Part shown: positions 22,730 through 31,554 of the stretch, piece by piece
How the letters are laid out: every line of letters begins with the position of its first letter
Numbering within the stretch: the first letter of the stretch is position 1
Assembly: GCA_019310125.1 (NCBI GenBank)
Contig: JAFDEW010000008.1
Location: forward strand, 1 to 34,784
DNA: 34,784 nucleotides
Reading direction: 5' to 3'
Source: Deltaproteobacteria bacterium
GTDB lineage: Bacteria; Desulfobacterota; Desulfobacteria; Desulfobacterales; UBA11574
Notes under the pieces: model-generated
Seen by the model: only the letters and a program-made list of their open reading frames with translations
What the model was told of the DNA's origin: nothing
Database searches by the model: none
Program-made: the position numbers and the translations under genes

Positions 22730-25700
22730 TTATTCAAACGCAAAATCAATGACATCGAGCATTTGCCGGTCTGAATACCCAACAAGTACTGCCGCGCTGT
22801 TGGGACACACCGTGGCGCATGATCCACACCCCTGGCACATGAAGGTACGGGCGCCATAGGGGCAGGCGTCGATGCACTGCTCACATAAACTGCAAAGGCT
22901 GTGATGGACCTCCGCCACGACTTTCCCGGAAGGCATCTGCTTGTGGCAAAGAATTCTTAAGGCACGCTGGGACGCAGCCCTGGCAGTGGCTATGGATTCC
23001 GCAATGTTGCGGGGAGAATGAGCCAGGCCACAGGCAAAAACACCTTCCTTGATCGAATCCACAGGTCTCCATTTCGACTCTGCCTCCTGGAAGAAACCGT
23101 CCTGATCAACGGTCACGCCAAAGGCTTCTGCCAGGTCCTTGGGAAGTGTGGGAACAATGCCGGTGGCAAGGACAACAAGATCAGCATCTATCCGGATCTT
23201 TTGCCCGATAATCGGTTCAAGAGCGGTTATCTGAACAGATCCGTCGGTGACCGTCACCCGGGGTTTTTCAGCCACATCATACGGGATAAAGATTACACCC
23301 GTCTTGCGGGCTTGAGTGTAATAGGACTCGACAAATCCATAGGCCATAATATCCCGATAAAAAATGTAGATGTCAATATCAGGATTTTGCCCCTTGAGAC
23401 ATAGAGCATCTTTTAAAGATGTATTACAGCATATTCGGCTGCAGTAATTCCTCGGCTCCTCTCTGGAATCCACACACTGAATCATGACCACGGATTTGAG
23501 TTGGCTCGGATCGAGAGTATTGTTATTTATTTTTTGCTCCAGCTCTTTTTGGGTGATGATTGCTTCGCTGTTGCCGTAGTTATATGAGGTGGTTGTCGCT
23601 TCCATTCCTCCGGTGGCAAGAATGGTTACCCCATGTTCCAAGGTTTCCGTTCCTTTTGCGTTGTCCTCAATCGTGGTATAGAAACACCCCACCTGACCAT
23701 AGGAAGCGAGTACCCGGCTTCGGGTGTGAACCCGGATCAAGGGATGTTTTTCCAGAGTATGCCGAGTTTTCTCCAAAATAATCTCTGTTATGTTTCCTTC
23801 CAGGTCTCGCTCCAACCAGTTAAGATTACCCCCCAAGGTCTCCTTTTTTTCCACCAGATCTACTTGAAAGCCGTGATCTGCGATGGCAAGGGCGGCGGTC
23901 ATTCCGGCGATTCCCCCGCCTACCACCAGAGCCTGCTGAAAAATCTTCACCCTGGGTGCAGGCGCAGGGTCAGCCCATTTAAGTCTGGCAAGGCCCATTC
24001 CCAAGATAGACGAAAGCTCATTGATGATCGCTGTTATTTCATCTGCTGACGGGGTGTCATCTTTGAGTTTTGACAGTTGATCCATGAGCCTTAGATTGAC
24101 CACATGAATGAGGCCGGGCACCAACCCCACACGTTGTCCCAGTTCCATGGTTTTTCGAGAATACACATAGGGAATGCAGGCCCCGATCAGAACCCGGTTG
24201 GGTTTGTATTTTTCCACCAATTCAACAAGGTTCTCCCAGCCCGCAGCGGTACAGGTCTGTTCAAGAAACAAAACCTGGTCCACAGACGGGTTGGTCTCAA
24301 GGCGCCGGACAAGTTGCTGCGAATCGAAAAGCTTGGAAAGGGTGTCGCCGCAGGTACAGACAATTACCATGACTCTGGGCGGTTCCTGGGAAATGTCGAG
24401 AAAAGGCTCATTGGATTTAGGTTCTAGAGCAAGGCTGCCACCGGTGTTATGAATCACAAGAGATGCAGCCAAAGCAGCAGCAGAAGCCTGGATTACAGAA
24501 TCATTGATGTCCTTGAGACCTGAAAAAGAACCTCCCAACAGGACTCCTTCCTTACTTGTCAGGGCCTCTGAAAAAGGTTCGGCCTGACAGAATCCCCACT
24601 GATTGAGAGAAATTCCAACCATTTCGGCCAATTCAGCCGTACCCGGTGCCGGCCTTTGGCCCACGGAGAGGACCACCATATCAAAGCGCTCTTCCTTGCG
24701 GATGCCGGTATAATCAACATGACCGACAATAAGATCGCCGCTGGATTCATCCTGGATTAAGGAATGAACACGCCCCCTTTCAAATCGAACCCCGTGCTGG
24801 GTTTCCGCCTGGGATCGATAGCGCTGGAACGACTTTCCAAACGTGCGCATATCCATGTAAAAAATGGCCGCTTCCAGGTCCTCTTCAGCTTTTTCCTTGG
24901 CCACCAGGGCTTCCTTAATGGCATGCATGCAGCAGACGAAGGAGCAAAAATCGGCGTCGATCTGAATGTCTCTGGATCCCACACACTGAAACCAGGCCAC
25001 CTTGCGAAGGGGTTTGCCGTCGGAAGGTCGCGCCAGGTGACCCTGTTGCATGGCGGCACTGCTTAAAATTCTTTCAAAATCAAGACTCGTTACCACATTC
25101 GGATAAACCCCATACCCGAAAGTGTTCTCGCCTTCGGAAGGATCGAAATAGGCCGTACCTCCACAAAGGACCAGAGCTCCGACTTCAATGGGGGGTTCAC
25201 TGGCGGTTTCATGTTCCTGGTATTTCTGAAAAACCATTTGAATAAGATTATCCGGCTCAAATGGTTTTATAAGATAGTCGGATGCCCCTATCTTCATGGC
25301 TTCCACAGCAGTTTCTACCGTGGCATAGGCGGTCATCATAATTACGGTAAGATCGGGAAAATTCTCTTTGGCTTTTTGAAGGAGTTCAACACCGTCCATT
25401 CCCGGCATTTTAATGTCCGTGAGCAGAAGTTGATAGGTTTGTTTTGACAAAAGTTCCAGGGCTTCCGGTCCGGATGCGGCCATATTCACGGAAAACCCTT
25501 CATCTTCAAGCCACTCCTTGATCGAATCGCGAACGATCAATTCGTCGTCCACCACCAGGATACGAAAGTCTCTGTGTATGTGCTCTGAAACCTTGATGGC
25601 GTCCGTGGGACAAACCGCTTCACAGTCCCCACACCGGGTACAGACGTCCATATCTATTACATAGGGATTGGGAATCGCATGGGGAACCGGAAGGTAGATC

Positions 25701-26134
25701 GCCTTTCGAGTGGTCATGCCGGCGTGGAAAGAATCCGGAACTTCCACCGGGCAGACTTTCACACACTCACCGCATCCCACACACAGAACAGGATCAACAA
25801 GTCTCGGCTTCTGACGCAGCGTCACCTGAAAATGGCCCGGTTCGCCTTCCACAGAGGCAAGTTCTGTGGAAAGGCGGATTTCGATGTTTTCGTGGAAAAG
25901 TCCTTTGCGAAGACAATACTGGGAGGAGGTATCTCGATCCACCAGAGGAAGCATTTTGCACATGCCGCAGCGATTGGTGGGAAACTGATAATCGAGTTGG
26001 CTCAGAATTCCTCCAATGTGAGGTAAACGGTCGATGAGGATGACCCCATAGCCGAATTCCGCCAGATCTAGGGCAGCCCGAATACCGCTGATTCCCGATC
26101 CCACCACCAGTGCTTTGCCGATTTTTTTATTCAT
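22730..26134 (-). CDS. Tandem HdrA flavoprotein with an inserted response-regulator receiver domain
   Basis: This 1134-residue protein contains two HdrA-like units. Unit 1 has the FAD motif VVGSGISGIRAALDLA (10-25) and ferredoxin clusters CVGCGECVKVC (118-128) and CTRCGDCEAVC (165-175). A complete receiver domain follows (189-307): D195-D196 acidic pair, D240 in LTDIKMPGMDG, T268, K290. The HdrA FAD domain then resumes (EVGALVLCGGTAYFDP, YGVYPNVVTSLDFERIL). Unit 2 begins near 605 with an HdrA N-terminal domain (VIVCTCGDTLSKLF), then VVGGGIAGMTAALA, a second FAD domain and two C-terminal clusters (CSLCEQCIDAC, CQGCGSCATVC). HdrA splits or merges electron pairs by flavin-based bifurcation. The REC insertion suggests phosphorylation control, which is inference. 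It starts 18 bases after frhB. Confidence 0.93.
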   Translation of the reverse strand: MNKKIGKALVVGSGISGIRAALDLAEFGYGVILIDRLPHIGGILSQLDYQFPTNRCGMCKMLPLVDRDTSSQYCLRKGLFHENIEIRLSTELASVEGEPGHFQVTLRQKPRLVDPVLCVGCGECVKVCPVEVPDSFHAGMTTRKAIYLPVPHAIPNPYVIDMDVCTRCGDCEAVCPTDAIKVSEHIHRDFRILVVDDELIVRDSIKEWLEDEGFSVNMAASGPEALELLSKQTYQLLLTDIKMPGMDGVELLQKAKENFPDLTVIMMTAYATVETAVEAMKIGASDYLIKPFEPDNLIQMVFQKYQEHETASEPPIEVGALVLCGGTAYFDPSEGENTFGYGVYPNVVTSLDFERILSSAAMQQGHLARPSDGKPLRKVAWFQCVGSRDIQIDADFCSFVCCMHAIKEALVAKEKAEEDLEAAIFYMDMRTFGKSFQRYRSQAETQHGVRFERGRVHSLIQDESSGDLIVGHVDYTGIRKEERFDMVVLSVGQRPAPGTAELAEMVGISLNQWGFCQAEPFSEALTSKEGVLLGGSFSGLKDINDSVIQASAAALAASLVIHNTGGSLALEPKSNEPFLDISQEPPRVMVIVCTCGDTLSKLFDSQQLVRRLETNPSVDQVLFLEQTCTAAGWENLVELVEKYKPNRVLIGACIPYVYSRKTMELGQRVGLVPGLIHVVNLRLMDQLSKLKDDTPSADEITAIINELSSILGMGLARLKWADPAPAPRVKIFQQALVVGGGIAGMTAALAIADHGFQVDLVEKKETLGGNLNWLERDLEGNITEIILEKTRHTLEKHPLIRVHTRSRVLASYGQVGCFYTTIEDNAKGTETLEHGVTILATGGMEATTTSYNYGNSEAIITQKELEQKINNNTLDPSQLKSVVMIQCVDSREEPRNYCSRICCNTSLKDALCLKGQNPDIDIYIFYRDIMAYGFVESYYTQARKTGVIFIPYDVAEKPRVTVTDGSVQITALEPIIGQKIRIDADLVVLATGIVPTLPKDLAEAFGVTVDQDGFFQEAESKWRPVDSIKEGVFACGLAHSPRNIAESIATARAASQRALRILCHKQMPSGKVVAEVHHSLCSLCEQCIDACPYGARTFMCQGCGSCATVCPNSAAVLVGYSDRQMLDVIDFAFE

Positions 26135-26152
26135 AAAAAAACTATCCTTAAC

Positions 26153-27295
26153 CTACTTTCCGATTCCGACAACATCACTGAGTTCATCCTCCCGGAATAC
26201 CGACAGAGGAGGATCATCCTCAATACTTTTCCCGGGTTCGTACTCGAACCCTTTTTGTGTGCGAAATGAAACGGTTCGAAACAACTCCATCACCGGAATA
26301 TTGTTGGGGCAGGCATTGGAACACTGTCCGCACCCGATACATGCGGTACTCATGTGTGCCAGTCGGGTAATATGATAAAACACGGTATCGGTGGGCATCT
26401 TGATGACACCCTTTCGATTGGCCCATCGAAGGTACTGTATCGGTTCATGGTTAAAAACATCTGTGACAAAGACACATTCCTTACAATAGCAAACCGGACA
26501 GGCCACCCTGCAGTTGTAACAGTTTATGCAGTTGGCGAGATAGATGTTCAGCTTCTCCACGCTGTTGGTGACCGCAGTCGTTTCTTCAAACATGTTATCA
26601 CGATAAGCCGTTCTTTCAGCGATCAGCGATTCAACAACCGTAGCGCGTTCCGGTGGTTCCTCTGCATGAGAAAGATTAAGGTTTCTATAGAGATCCTCTC
26701 CTTTTGAAGTCCGGGCCTGGATCAAAAGGTTGTTGTTGGTATCCATCCCGAAAAGTCCGATTAAAATGTCCGCACCATTGGGGACAGGGTGCTCGCATGC
26801 TTTGCAGGCCGGATTCAAGTCAACCCCTTGCTCGGACATTTTTTTTCCGGATAAGACATTCCGGTAAAATCTTGAAGTGAATTCTGCTTCTTGTCCTCCG
26901 ACAATTTGAGTATAATCGACATTCTTGTATGTTCCCATGCAGTCGATTCCCACCAGCACCACTTCTTCAATCCGGCCTTGCTTGAGCTTCACCAATTCGA
27001 TAAATGCGCGTATTTCACAGGGACGCAATACAACCGCCACTCTTTGTCCCATGGGTTTACGAGTGAGCCGGGAAACAATTTTGGCTGCATTTATGGGAAA
27101 TGCCGGTGCCAGAGGATCGGCACCATTAAGTTGTTCGGGATCGGTCACAAGCGTCGGCATCACTGCATTCTTCATGGGGAGGTGTTGTGGAACCAGAATT
27201 GCACTGATATCATCCAACCGGAGGATGGATCGAAAAAACTCTCGCAGAGTTGCCAAAAGGTCTCCGTCTTTTACTTTGATCTTCGCTGTTTTCAC
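26153..27295 (-). CDS. FrhB/FdhB-like iron-sulfur flavoprotein
   Basis: This 380-residue protein resembles the coenzyme F420 hydrogenase/dehydrogenase beta family found beside HdrA in sulfate reducers. It has AVVLRPCEIRAFIELVKL (about 85-102), LVGIDCMGTY and ACKACEHPVP. The C-terminal ferredoxin motifs are CINCYNCRVACPVCYC (near 258) and CIGCGQCSNACPN (near 317). In other organisms such subunits exchange electrons between F420, formate dehydrogenase or ferredoxin and the Hdr complex; the donor here is not identifiable from sequence. The start is GTG at 27295, preceded by GGAGAG. It lies 58 bases after mvhD and 18 before hdrA(REC). Confidence 0.8.
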   Translation of the reverse strand: MKTAKIKVKDGDLLATLREFFRSILRLDDISAILVPQHLPMKNAVMPTLVTDPEQLNGADPLAPAFPINAAKIVSRLTRKPMGQRVAVVLRPCEIRAFIELVKLKQGRIEEVVLVGIDCMGTYKNVDYTQIVGGQEAEFTSRFYRNVLSGKKMSEQGVDLNPACKACEHPVPNGADILIGLFGMDTNNNLLIQARTSKGEDLYRNLNLSHAEEPPERATVVESLIAERTAYRDNMFEETTAVTNSVEKLNIYLANCINCYNCRVACPVCYCKECVFVTDVFNHEPIQYLRWANRKGVIKMPTDTVFYHITRLAHMSTACIGCGQCSNACPNNIPVMELFRTVSFRTQKGFEYEPGKSIEDDPPLSVFREDELSDVVGIGK

Positions 27296-27353
27296 CTTAA
27301 AATCTCTCCGAAATAGGGTATGGTTACTGAGTATCTACTACTGGATATTAAAA

Positions 27354-27776
27354 TTATAATACCATCTTTGATTTGGCCTCGTTGGGTCCCAGTCTCTTAA
27401 TTTGTGTTACCATTTTACGAATGGTCTCGGCAAACTGGATTCCGTCGCTGGCGCCAATCCAGGTCAACCGGAGCCGTTCATCGTCAAAGCCGAATTGGGG
27501 AAGGATCTCTTTGAGAAGCTTGATCCGTCTTCGCGCTTTGTAATTTCCGTTGATGTAATGGCAATCTCCGGGGTGACATCCACTGACAAGGACCGCATCT
27601 GCCCCCTCAAGAAAGGCCTTTATCACATATTTGGGGTCAACCATGCCGGTGCACATAACCCGGATCAATCTCACGTTGGCAGGATACCCCAATCTTGAAG
27701 TTCCGGCCAGATCTGCGGCGGTATATGTACACCAGTTACATACAAAAGCGATGATTGTCGGTTCAAAGTCAGCCAT
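27354..27776 (-). CDS. mvhD: MvhD-like [2Fe-2S] electron-transfer subunit
   Basis: This 140-residue protein is a standard-length MvhD/delta-subunit homologue: FVCNWCTYTAADLAGTSRL at the N-terminus, VRLIRVMCTGMVDP, and VLVSGCHPGDCHYINGN. The five conserved Cys bind a [2Fe-2S] cluster. MvhD carries electrons from a hydrogenase or dehydrogenase module into HdrA. GGGAGGGGG precedes the ATG at 27776, directly after the stop of hdrA (15-base gap), so the two are translationally close. No hydrogenase large or small subunit is in the window. The donor is therefore probably the NAD(P)H module of the adjacent HdrA or the FrhB-like protein. Confidence 0.93.
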   Translation of the reverse strand: MADFEPTIIAFVCNWCTYTAADLAGTSRLGYPANVRLIRVMCTGMVDPKYVIKAFLEGADAVLVSGCHPGDCHYINGNYKARRRIKLLKEILPQFGFDDERLRLTWIGASDGIQFAETIRKMVTQIKRLGPNEAKSKMVL

Positions 27777-27791
27777 GATCCCCCTCCCATT

Positions 27792-30700
27792 TTACATTCC
27801 CACTGAATTCAGTGAATCAATGATTCCTTCGAGTTCTGCAAAAATCTGTTTTTCATTGAAATGTTTGACCTGTGCAGCACCGCTGGGACAAAATCCCGCA
27901 CAACTCCCACATCCTTTGCAAAGGGCTTCATTTACCATGGAGATGCCCGTACGCACGTTATATTCTATGGCGGAATACGGACAGAGCTCAATGCAGGTTT
28001 GGCATCCCGCGCACACGTCCGGATCGATCCATGATATGATCGGAGCAATCTGCACCTTTCCCAGAGTAGCTAATGCCAGGGCTTTGACAGCTGCGCCGGA
28101 TGCCTGGCAAACCGAATCCGGAATATCTTTAGGACCCTGACAGACCCCGGCCAGAAACACCCCGTCCGTAGCAGTATTCAGAGGACCCAGTTTGGGGTGT
28201 TCTTCCAGAAAAAAACCGTCCGCACCCTGGTTGACACCAAAAATTCTGCCAACCTCTTGAGCATCGCTACGGGCCTGAATCGCATTACAGAGGATCACCA
28301 TATCCACGGGAACCCGTATCCTTCGTCCCAAAAGGGTGTCTTCCGCAATGGCAATGAGTTTGCCTTGCTCTTGCGGTTTGATCGCCTGATCGGTAATCTC
28401 CGCCACCTTGCCCCTGATGAAATTGGTTCCTTCTTTCTGACACCTTTCGTAAAACTCTTCGTACCCTTTGCCAAAGCACCGCATGTCAATGTAAAAATTA
28501 AAAATTTGAGCATCGTGGCCTACTTTTTCATGGATGAGATGGGCATACTTGAGGGCGTACATACAGCAAACCCGGGAGCAGTATTTATGATAATTCACAT
28601 CCCGGCTGCCAATGCAGTGAAGAATGGCCACGCTTTTCGGAATTTGGGTGAACTCCCCGGTTTTGTCTCTGATAAGGATCTCGCCGCCGGTGGGTCCCGT
28701 AGCATTGCTGAGACGCTCGAACTCAAGGGCGGTAAAAACATTTGGGTATTTGCCGTAGCCAAACTGCTTCATGGGCGTGGGATCCATGGCGTCGTATCCT
28801 GTGGCGATGATAATGCTCCCAACCTTTACCTCTAATTCTTCTTCTTTCATAGTATGGTCTATGGCGTTTGCCTCACAAACCCGAACGCATTCCATACATT
28901 CACAGCACAGACCGCAATTCAGGCAACGCCGGGCTTCTCGTTGTGCCTCGCTTTCTGAAAAACCAAGGTCCACTTCGTCAAAGGAAATTGCACTGATCTT
29001 TGGGTCCAGGTGCTGTGGATGTGCCCGGGATTTCCGGTAAAGCCCATCCGGAATTTCCTGCCAATCTCGGCCCGGTTGTTCCCGGACCTGAAGCTGTTTT
29101 GCATAAAGGTCCAGATCTTGGCCATTGATATAGCGATGCATTGCTTCGACGGCCTTGTGACCGGCGGCCACCGCCTCTATTACCGTCGCCGGACCCGTGA
29201 CCGTATCGCCTCCGGCAAACACGTCGGGAATGTTTGTTTGCATGGTTTGGGGGTTTACCTTCAAAGTGTTTCGCGGAGACCATTTAAGATCCGGCTCCCG
29301 GTTGGCCCAGGGTGCATGGATTTTCTGACCAATGGCCGGAATCACCGCATCACAGGGGATTACGAATTCGGAGCCGGCCACCGGCACCGGGCGACGGCGT
29401 CCGCTGGCATCCGGCGGCCCCAGTTCGGTTTGGATGCATTCAAAGCCGTGGACTTTTCCTTGTTTTTCAAGAATCTTGACCGGAGCGGTGAGAAACGAAA
29501 AGCGAATTTCTTCCTTTTTAGCGCCTTCAACCTCTTCAGCATAGGCCGGCATTTCGTGCTCCGAGCGACGATAGACCACAGTAATTTCCCGGGCGCCCAG
29601 GCGCTTTGCAACCCGTGCCGCATCAATGGCCACGTTCCCGCCGCCGATGACGACAACTTGTCTGCCGGGGCATGTTTTATCCCCCAAATTTGCTTGTCTT
29701 AAAAAACGAACCGCATCCATAACGCCCCGGGTTTCCTGCTCACCGGGAATGTGCAACTCCAGGGAATCATGAGCGCCAATTCCGAGAAACACAGCGGAGA
29801 ACCCCTGTTCTTTCAAATCGTTGAGTGTAAAATCAGACCCGAACCGGACTCCGGTTTGCGTCTTGACACCCAGGCGAAGAATATAGTCGATCTCCTGATC
29901 AAGAACGTTTTGAGGCAGCCGAAAATCCGGAATTCCCACCCGGAGCATCCCGCCCAAGACGTCAAGGGCCTCAAAAATGGTTACCTGATAGCCCTTTAAC
30001 CGAAGGTAGTATGCTACGGTAAGACCGGAAGGCCCTGACCCGACCACTGCCACTTTTTCCGAACGTTCCTGGATTTCCGGTGGTTCGAGTTCTTTCAGGT
30101 TTGCATGATCGGCGGCAAAGCGCTTCAAATTCCTGATGGCAATGGCCTCATCCATCTCCAACCTTCGGCACTGAGATTCACAAGGATGCGGACAGACTCG
30201 TCCAAGCACTCCCGGCAGCGGCAATCGCTCCATAATTAGCCGGATAGCTTCCCGGTACTTGCCCTGGCTGATGAGCTGGACATAGCCTTGGACATTGATG
30301 CCCGCCGGACAAGCGATCATACAAGGGGCCCGATCTTTTTTATCTATACAAAAGGTAATGGGTACGGCCTGTGGAAATGCTCTGTAAATGGCCGCGCGAT
30401 GGCCCAGCCCCTCATCCCATTCACTCGGGACCGACACCGGACAGACATTCGCACATTCACCACATCCCGTACAAATCCCCTCCTTCACATAACGCGGCTT
30501 ACGACGGATCCTCACCGTGTAGCTGCCAATGAATCCCGACACTTCCGTTACTTCGCTGTATGAGATCAACTCGATGTTTGGGTTCTGGGCCACTTCAACC
30601 ATCTTTGGGGTTCCAATACAGGCGGCACAGTCGAGCGTGGGAAAGGTCTTATCGAATTGAAGCATATGCCCGCCAATGGTAGTGGATTTTTCCACCAGAT

Positions 30701-31202
30701 ATACTTTATGCCCGGCATTGCCGATATCTAACGCGGCTTGCATGCCTGAAATACCGGCACCCACGACCATGATATCAGGATGTACGACGGCCTCACGATC
30801 ATAAAGGCTTTCATGGTAATTGACCCGGTTGATCGCCGCCGCCGCCAGGGTTTTCGCTTTCCGGGTGGCTTCATCTTTGTCCTCGGTGACCCAGGAAACT
30901 TGTTCGCGAACAGAGGCCATCTGGAAAAAATAAGGATTGAGACCGGCCCGCCGGCAAGCCCCTTGAAAGGTCTTTTCATGGAGTCTGGGTGAGCAAGAGG
31001 CTACGACCACCCGGTTAAGGTCAAGTTCCTTAATGTCTTTTTCGATCATCTCCTGGCCCGGGTCCGAACACATAAACTTGTAATCCCGGGCGATCACCAC
31101 ATTTTTCAGCGTTCGGGCAAAGGCCGCCACTTCCTCAACTCGAACCTTGCCGGCGATATTGATCCCGCAATGGCAGACATAAAAACCTAACCTGATGGAC
31201 AT
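27792..31202 (-). CDS. hdrA: HdrA flavoprotein with inserted GltD/NfnB-like NAD(P)H module
   Basis: From the ATG at 31202 (AAGGGAG upstream) the protein has 1136 residues. An in-frame start 39 codons earlier would encode dispersed-repeat sequence and is rejected. The N-terminal HdrA domain (1-130: GFYVCHCGINIAGKV) is followed by the FAD motif VVGAGISGMQAALDIG (146-161) and ferredoxin CTGCGECANVC (244-254). A GltD-like module is then inserted at about 288-700. It has CPAGINVQGYVQLI, a second FAD motif VVGSGPSGLTVAYYL (386-400), and an NAD(P)H site VVIGGGNVAIDAARVA (517-532). The HdrA part resumes with CLNCGLCCECMECVRVC (760-776) and ends with two clusters (CAGCQTCIELC, CKGCGSCAGFC). It probably oxidises or reduces NAD(P)H in bifurcation with MvhD, FrhB and the second HdrA. 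It is the first gene of the minus-strand operon. Confidence 0.93.
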   Translation of the reverse strand: MSIRLGFYVCHCGINIAGKVRVEEVAAFARTLKNVVIARDYKFMCSDPGQEMIEKDIKELDLNRVVVASCSPRLHEKTFQGACRRAGLNPYFFQMASVREQVSWVTEDKDEATRKAKTLAAAAINRVNYHESLYDREAVVHPDIMVVGAGISGMQAALDIGNAGHKVYLVEKSTTIGGHMLQFDKTFPTLDCAACIGTPKMVEVAQNPNIELISYSEVTEVSGFIGSYTVRIRRKPRYVKEGICTGCGECANVCPVSVPSEWDEGLGHRAAIYRAFPQAVPITFCIDKKDRAPCMIACPAGINVQGYVQLISQGKYREAIRLIMERLPLPGVLGRVCPHPCESQCRRLEMDEAIAIRNLKRFAADHANLKELEPPEIQERSEKVAVVGSGPSGLTVAYYLRLKGYQVTIFEALDVLGGMLRVGIPDFRLPQNVLDQEIDYILRLGVKTQTGVRFGSDFTLNDLKEQGFSAVFLGIGAHDSLELHIPGEQETRGVMDAVRFLRQANLGDKTCPGRQVVVIGGGNVAIDAARVAKRLGAREITVVYRRSEHEMPAYAEEVEGAKKEEIRFSFLTAPVKILEKQGKVHGFECIQTELGPPDASGRRRPVPVAGSEFVIPCDAVIPAIGQKIHAPWANREPDLKWSPRNTLKVNPQTMQTNIPDVFAGGDTVTGPATVIEAVAAGHKAVEAMHRYINGQDLDLYAKQLQVREQPGRDWQEIPDGLYRKSRAHPQHLDPKISAISFDEVDLGFSESEAQREARRCLNCGLCCECMECVRVCEANAIDHTMKEEELEVKVGSIIIATGYDAMDPTPMKQFGYGKYPNVFTALEFERLSNATGPTGGEILIRDKTGEFTQIPKSVAILHCIGSRDVNYHKYCSRVCCMYALKYAHLIHEKVGHDAQIFNFYIDMRCFGKGYEEFYERCQKEGTNFIRGKVAEITDQAIKPQEQGKLIAIAEDTLLGRRIRVPVDMVILCNAIQARSDAQEVGRIFGVNQGADGFFLEEHPKLGPLNTATDGVFLAGVCQGPKDIPDSVCQASGAAVKALALATLGKVQIAPIISWIDPDVCAGCQTCIELCPYSAIEYNVRTGISMVNEALCKGCGSCAGFCPSGAAQVKHFNEKQIFAELEGIIDSLNSVGM

Positions 31203-31251
31203 GACCGCTCCCTTTGTTAGGAAATATAGAAAAGAAAATATTGACGGTCTC

Positions 31252-31361
31252 GTAAAAAGTCCAACTTCTGCGTTGTGCCGCATTTCGAAATCATTCAACG
31301 TACGACAAGTACGCCTCATGATTGCAAAATTTGCACGCCTTGAATTTGAACTTTAGACGAT
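31252..31361 (+). repeat. Dispersed hairpin repeat, copy B, in the hdr operon leader
   Basis: The core 31273-31340 matches 3531-3599 with six differences. Flanking TCGTAAAAAGTCCAACTT and GAACTTTAGACGA form an imperfect outer inverted repeat, making the whole a stem of about 110 bases. It lies 50 bases before the hdrA start on the minus strand, so it is probably transcribed in the 5' leader. 31362-31554 holds no gene. Confidence 0.8.
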
Positions 31362-31554
31362 GTTTAATTTTAAAACCAATAGCCGACTGGTGTTTATGAC
31401 GAACTATCTGATTTGGGCAAAAATTTAAAATAGTTTTTCAAACTATAAAAAGATATAAAAAAAATCAACACATTTTACCGGGCGGGATAATGAAGATGGT
31501 TGAATAACGGTGTGACAGACTTTCTTATTTAGGGTTCCATCGATGTTTACCATG

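Noticed and set aside
31203-31319. 39-codon N-terminal extension of the HdrA protein
   Set aside because: It is encoded by the dispersed hairpin repeat. The ATG at 31202 has a good ribosome site and gives the family N-terminus.
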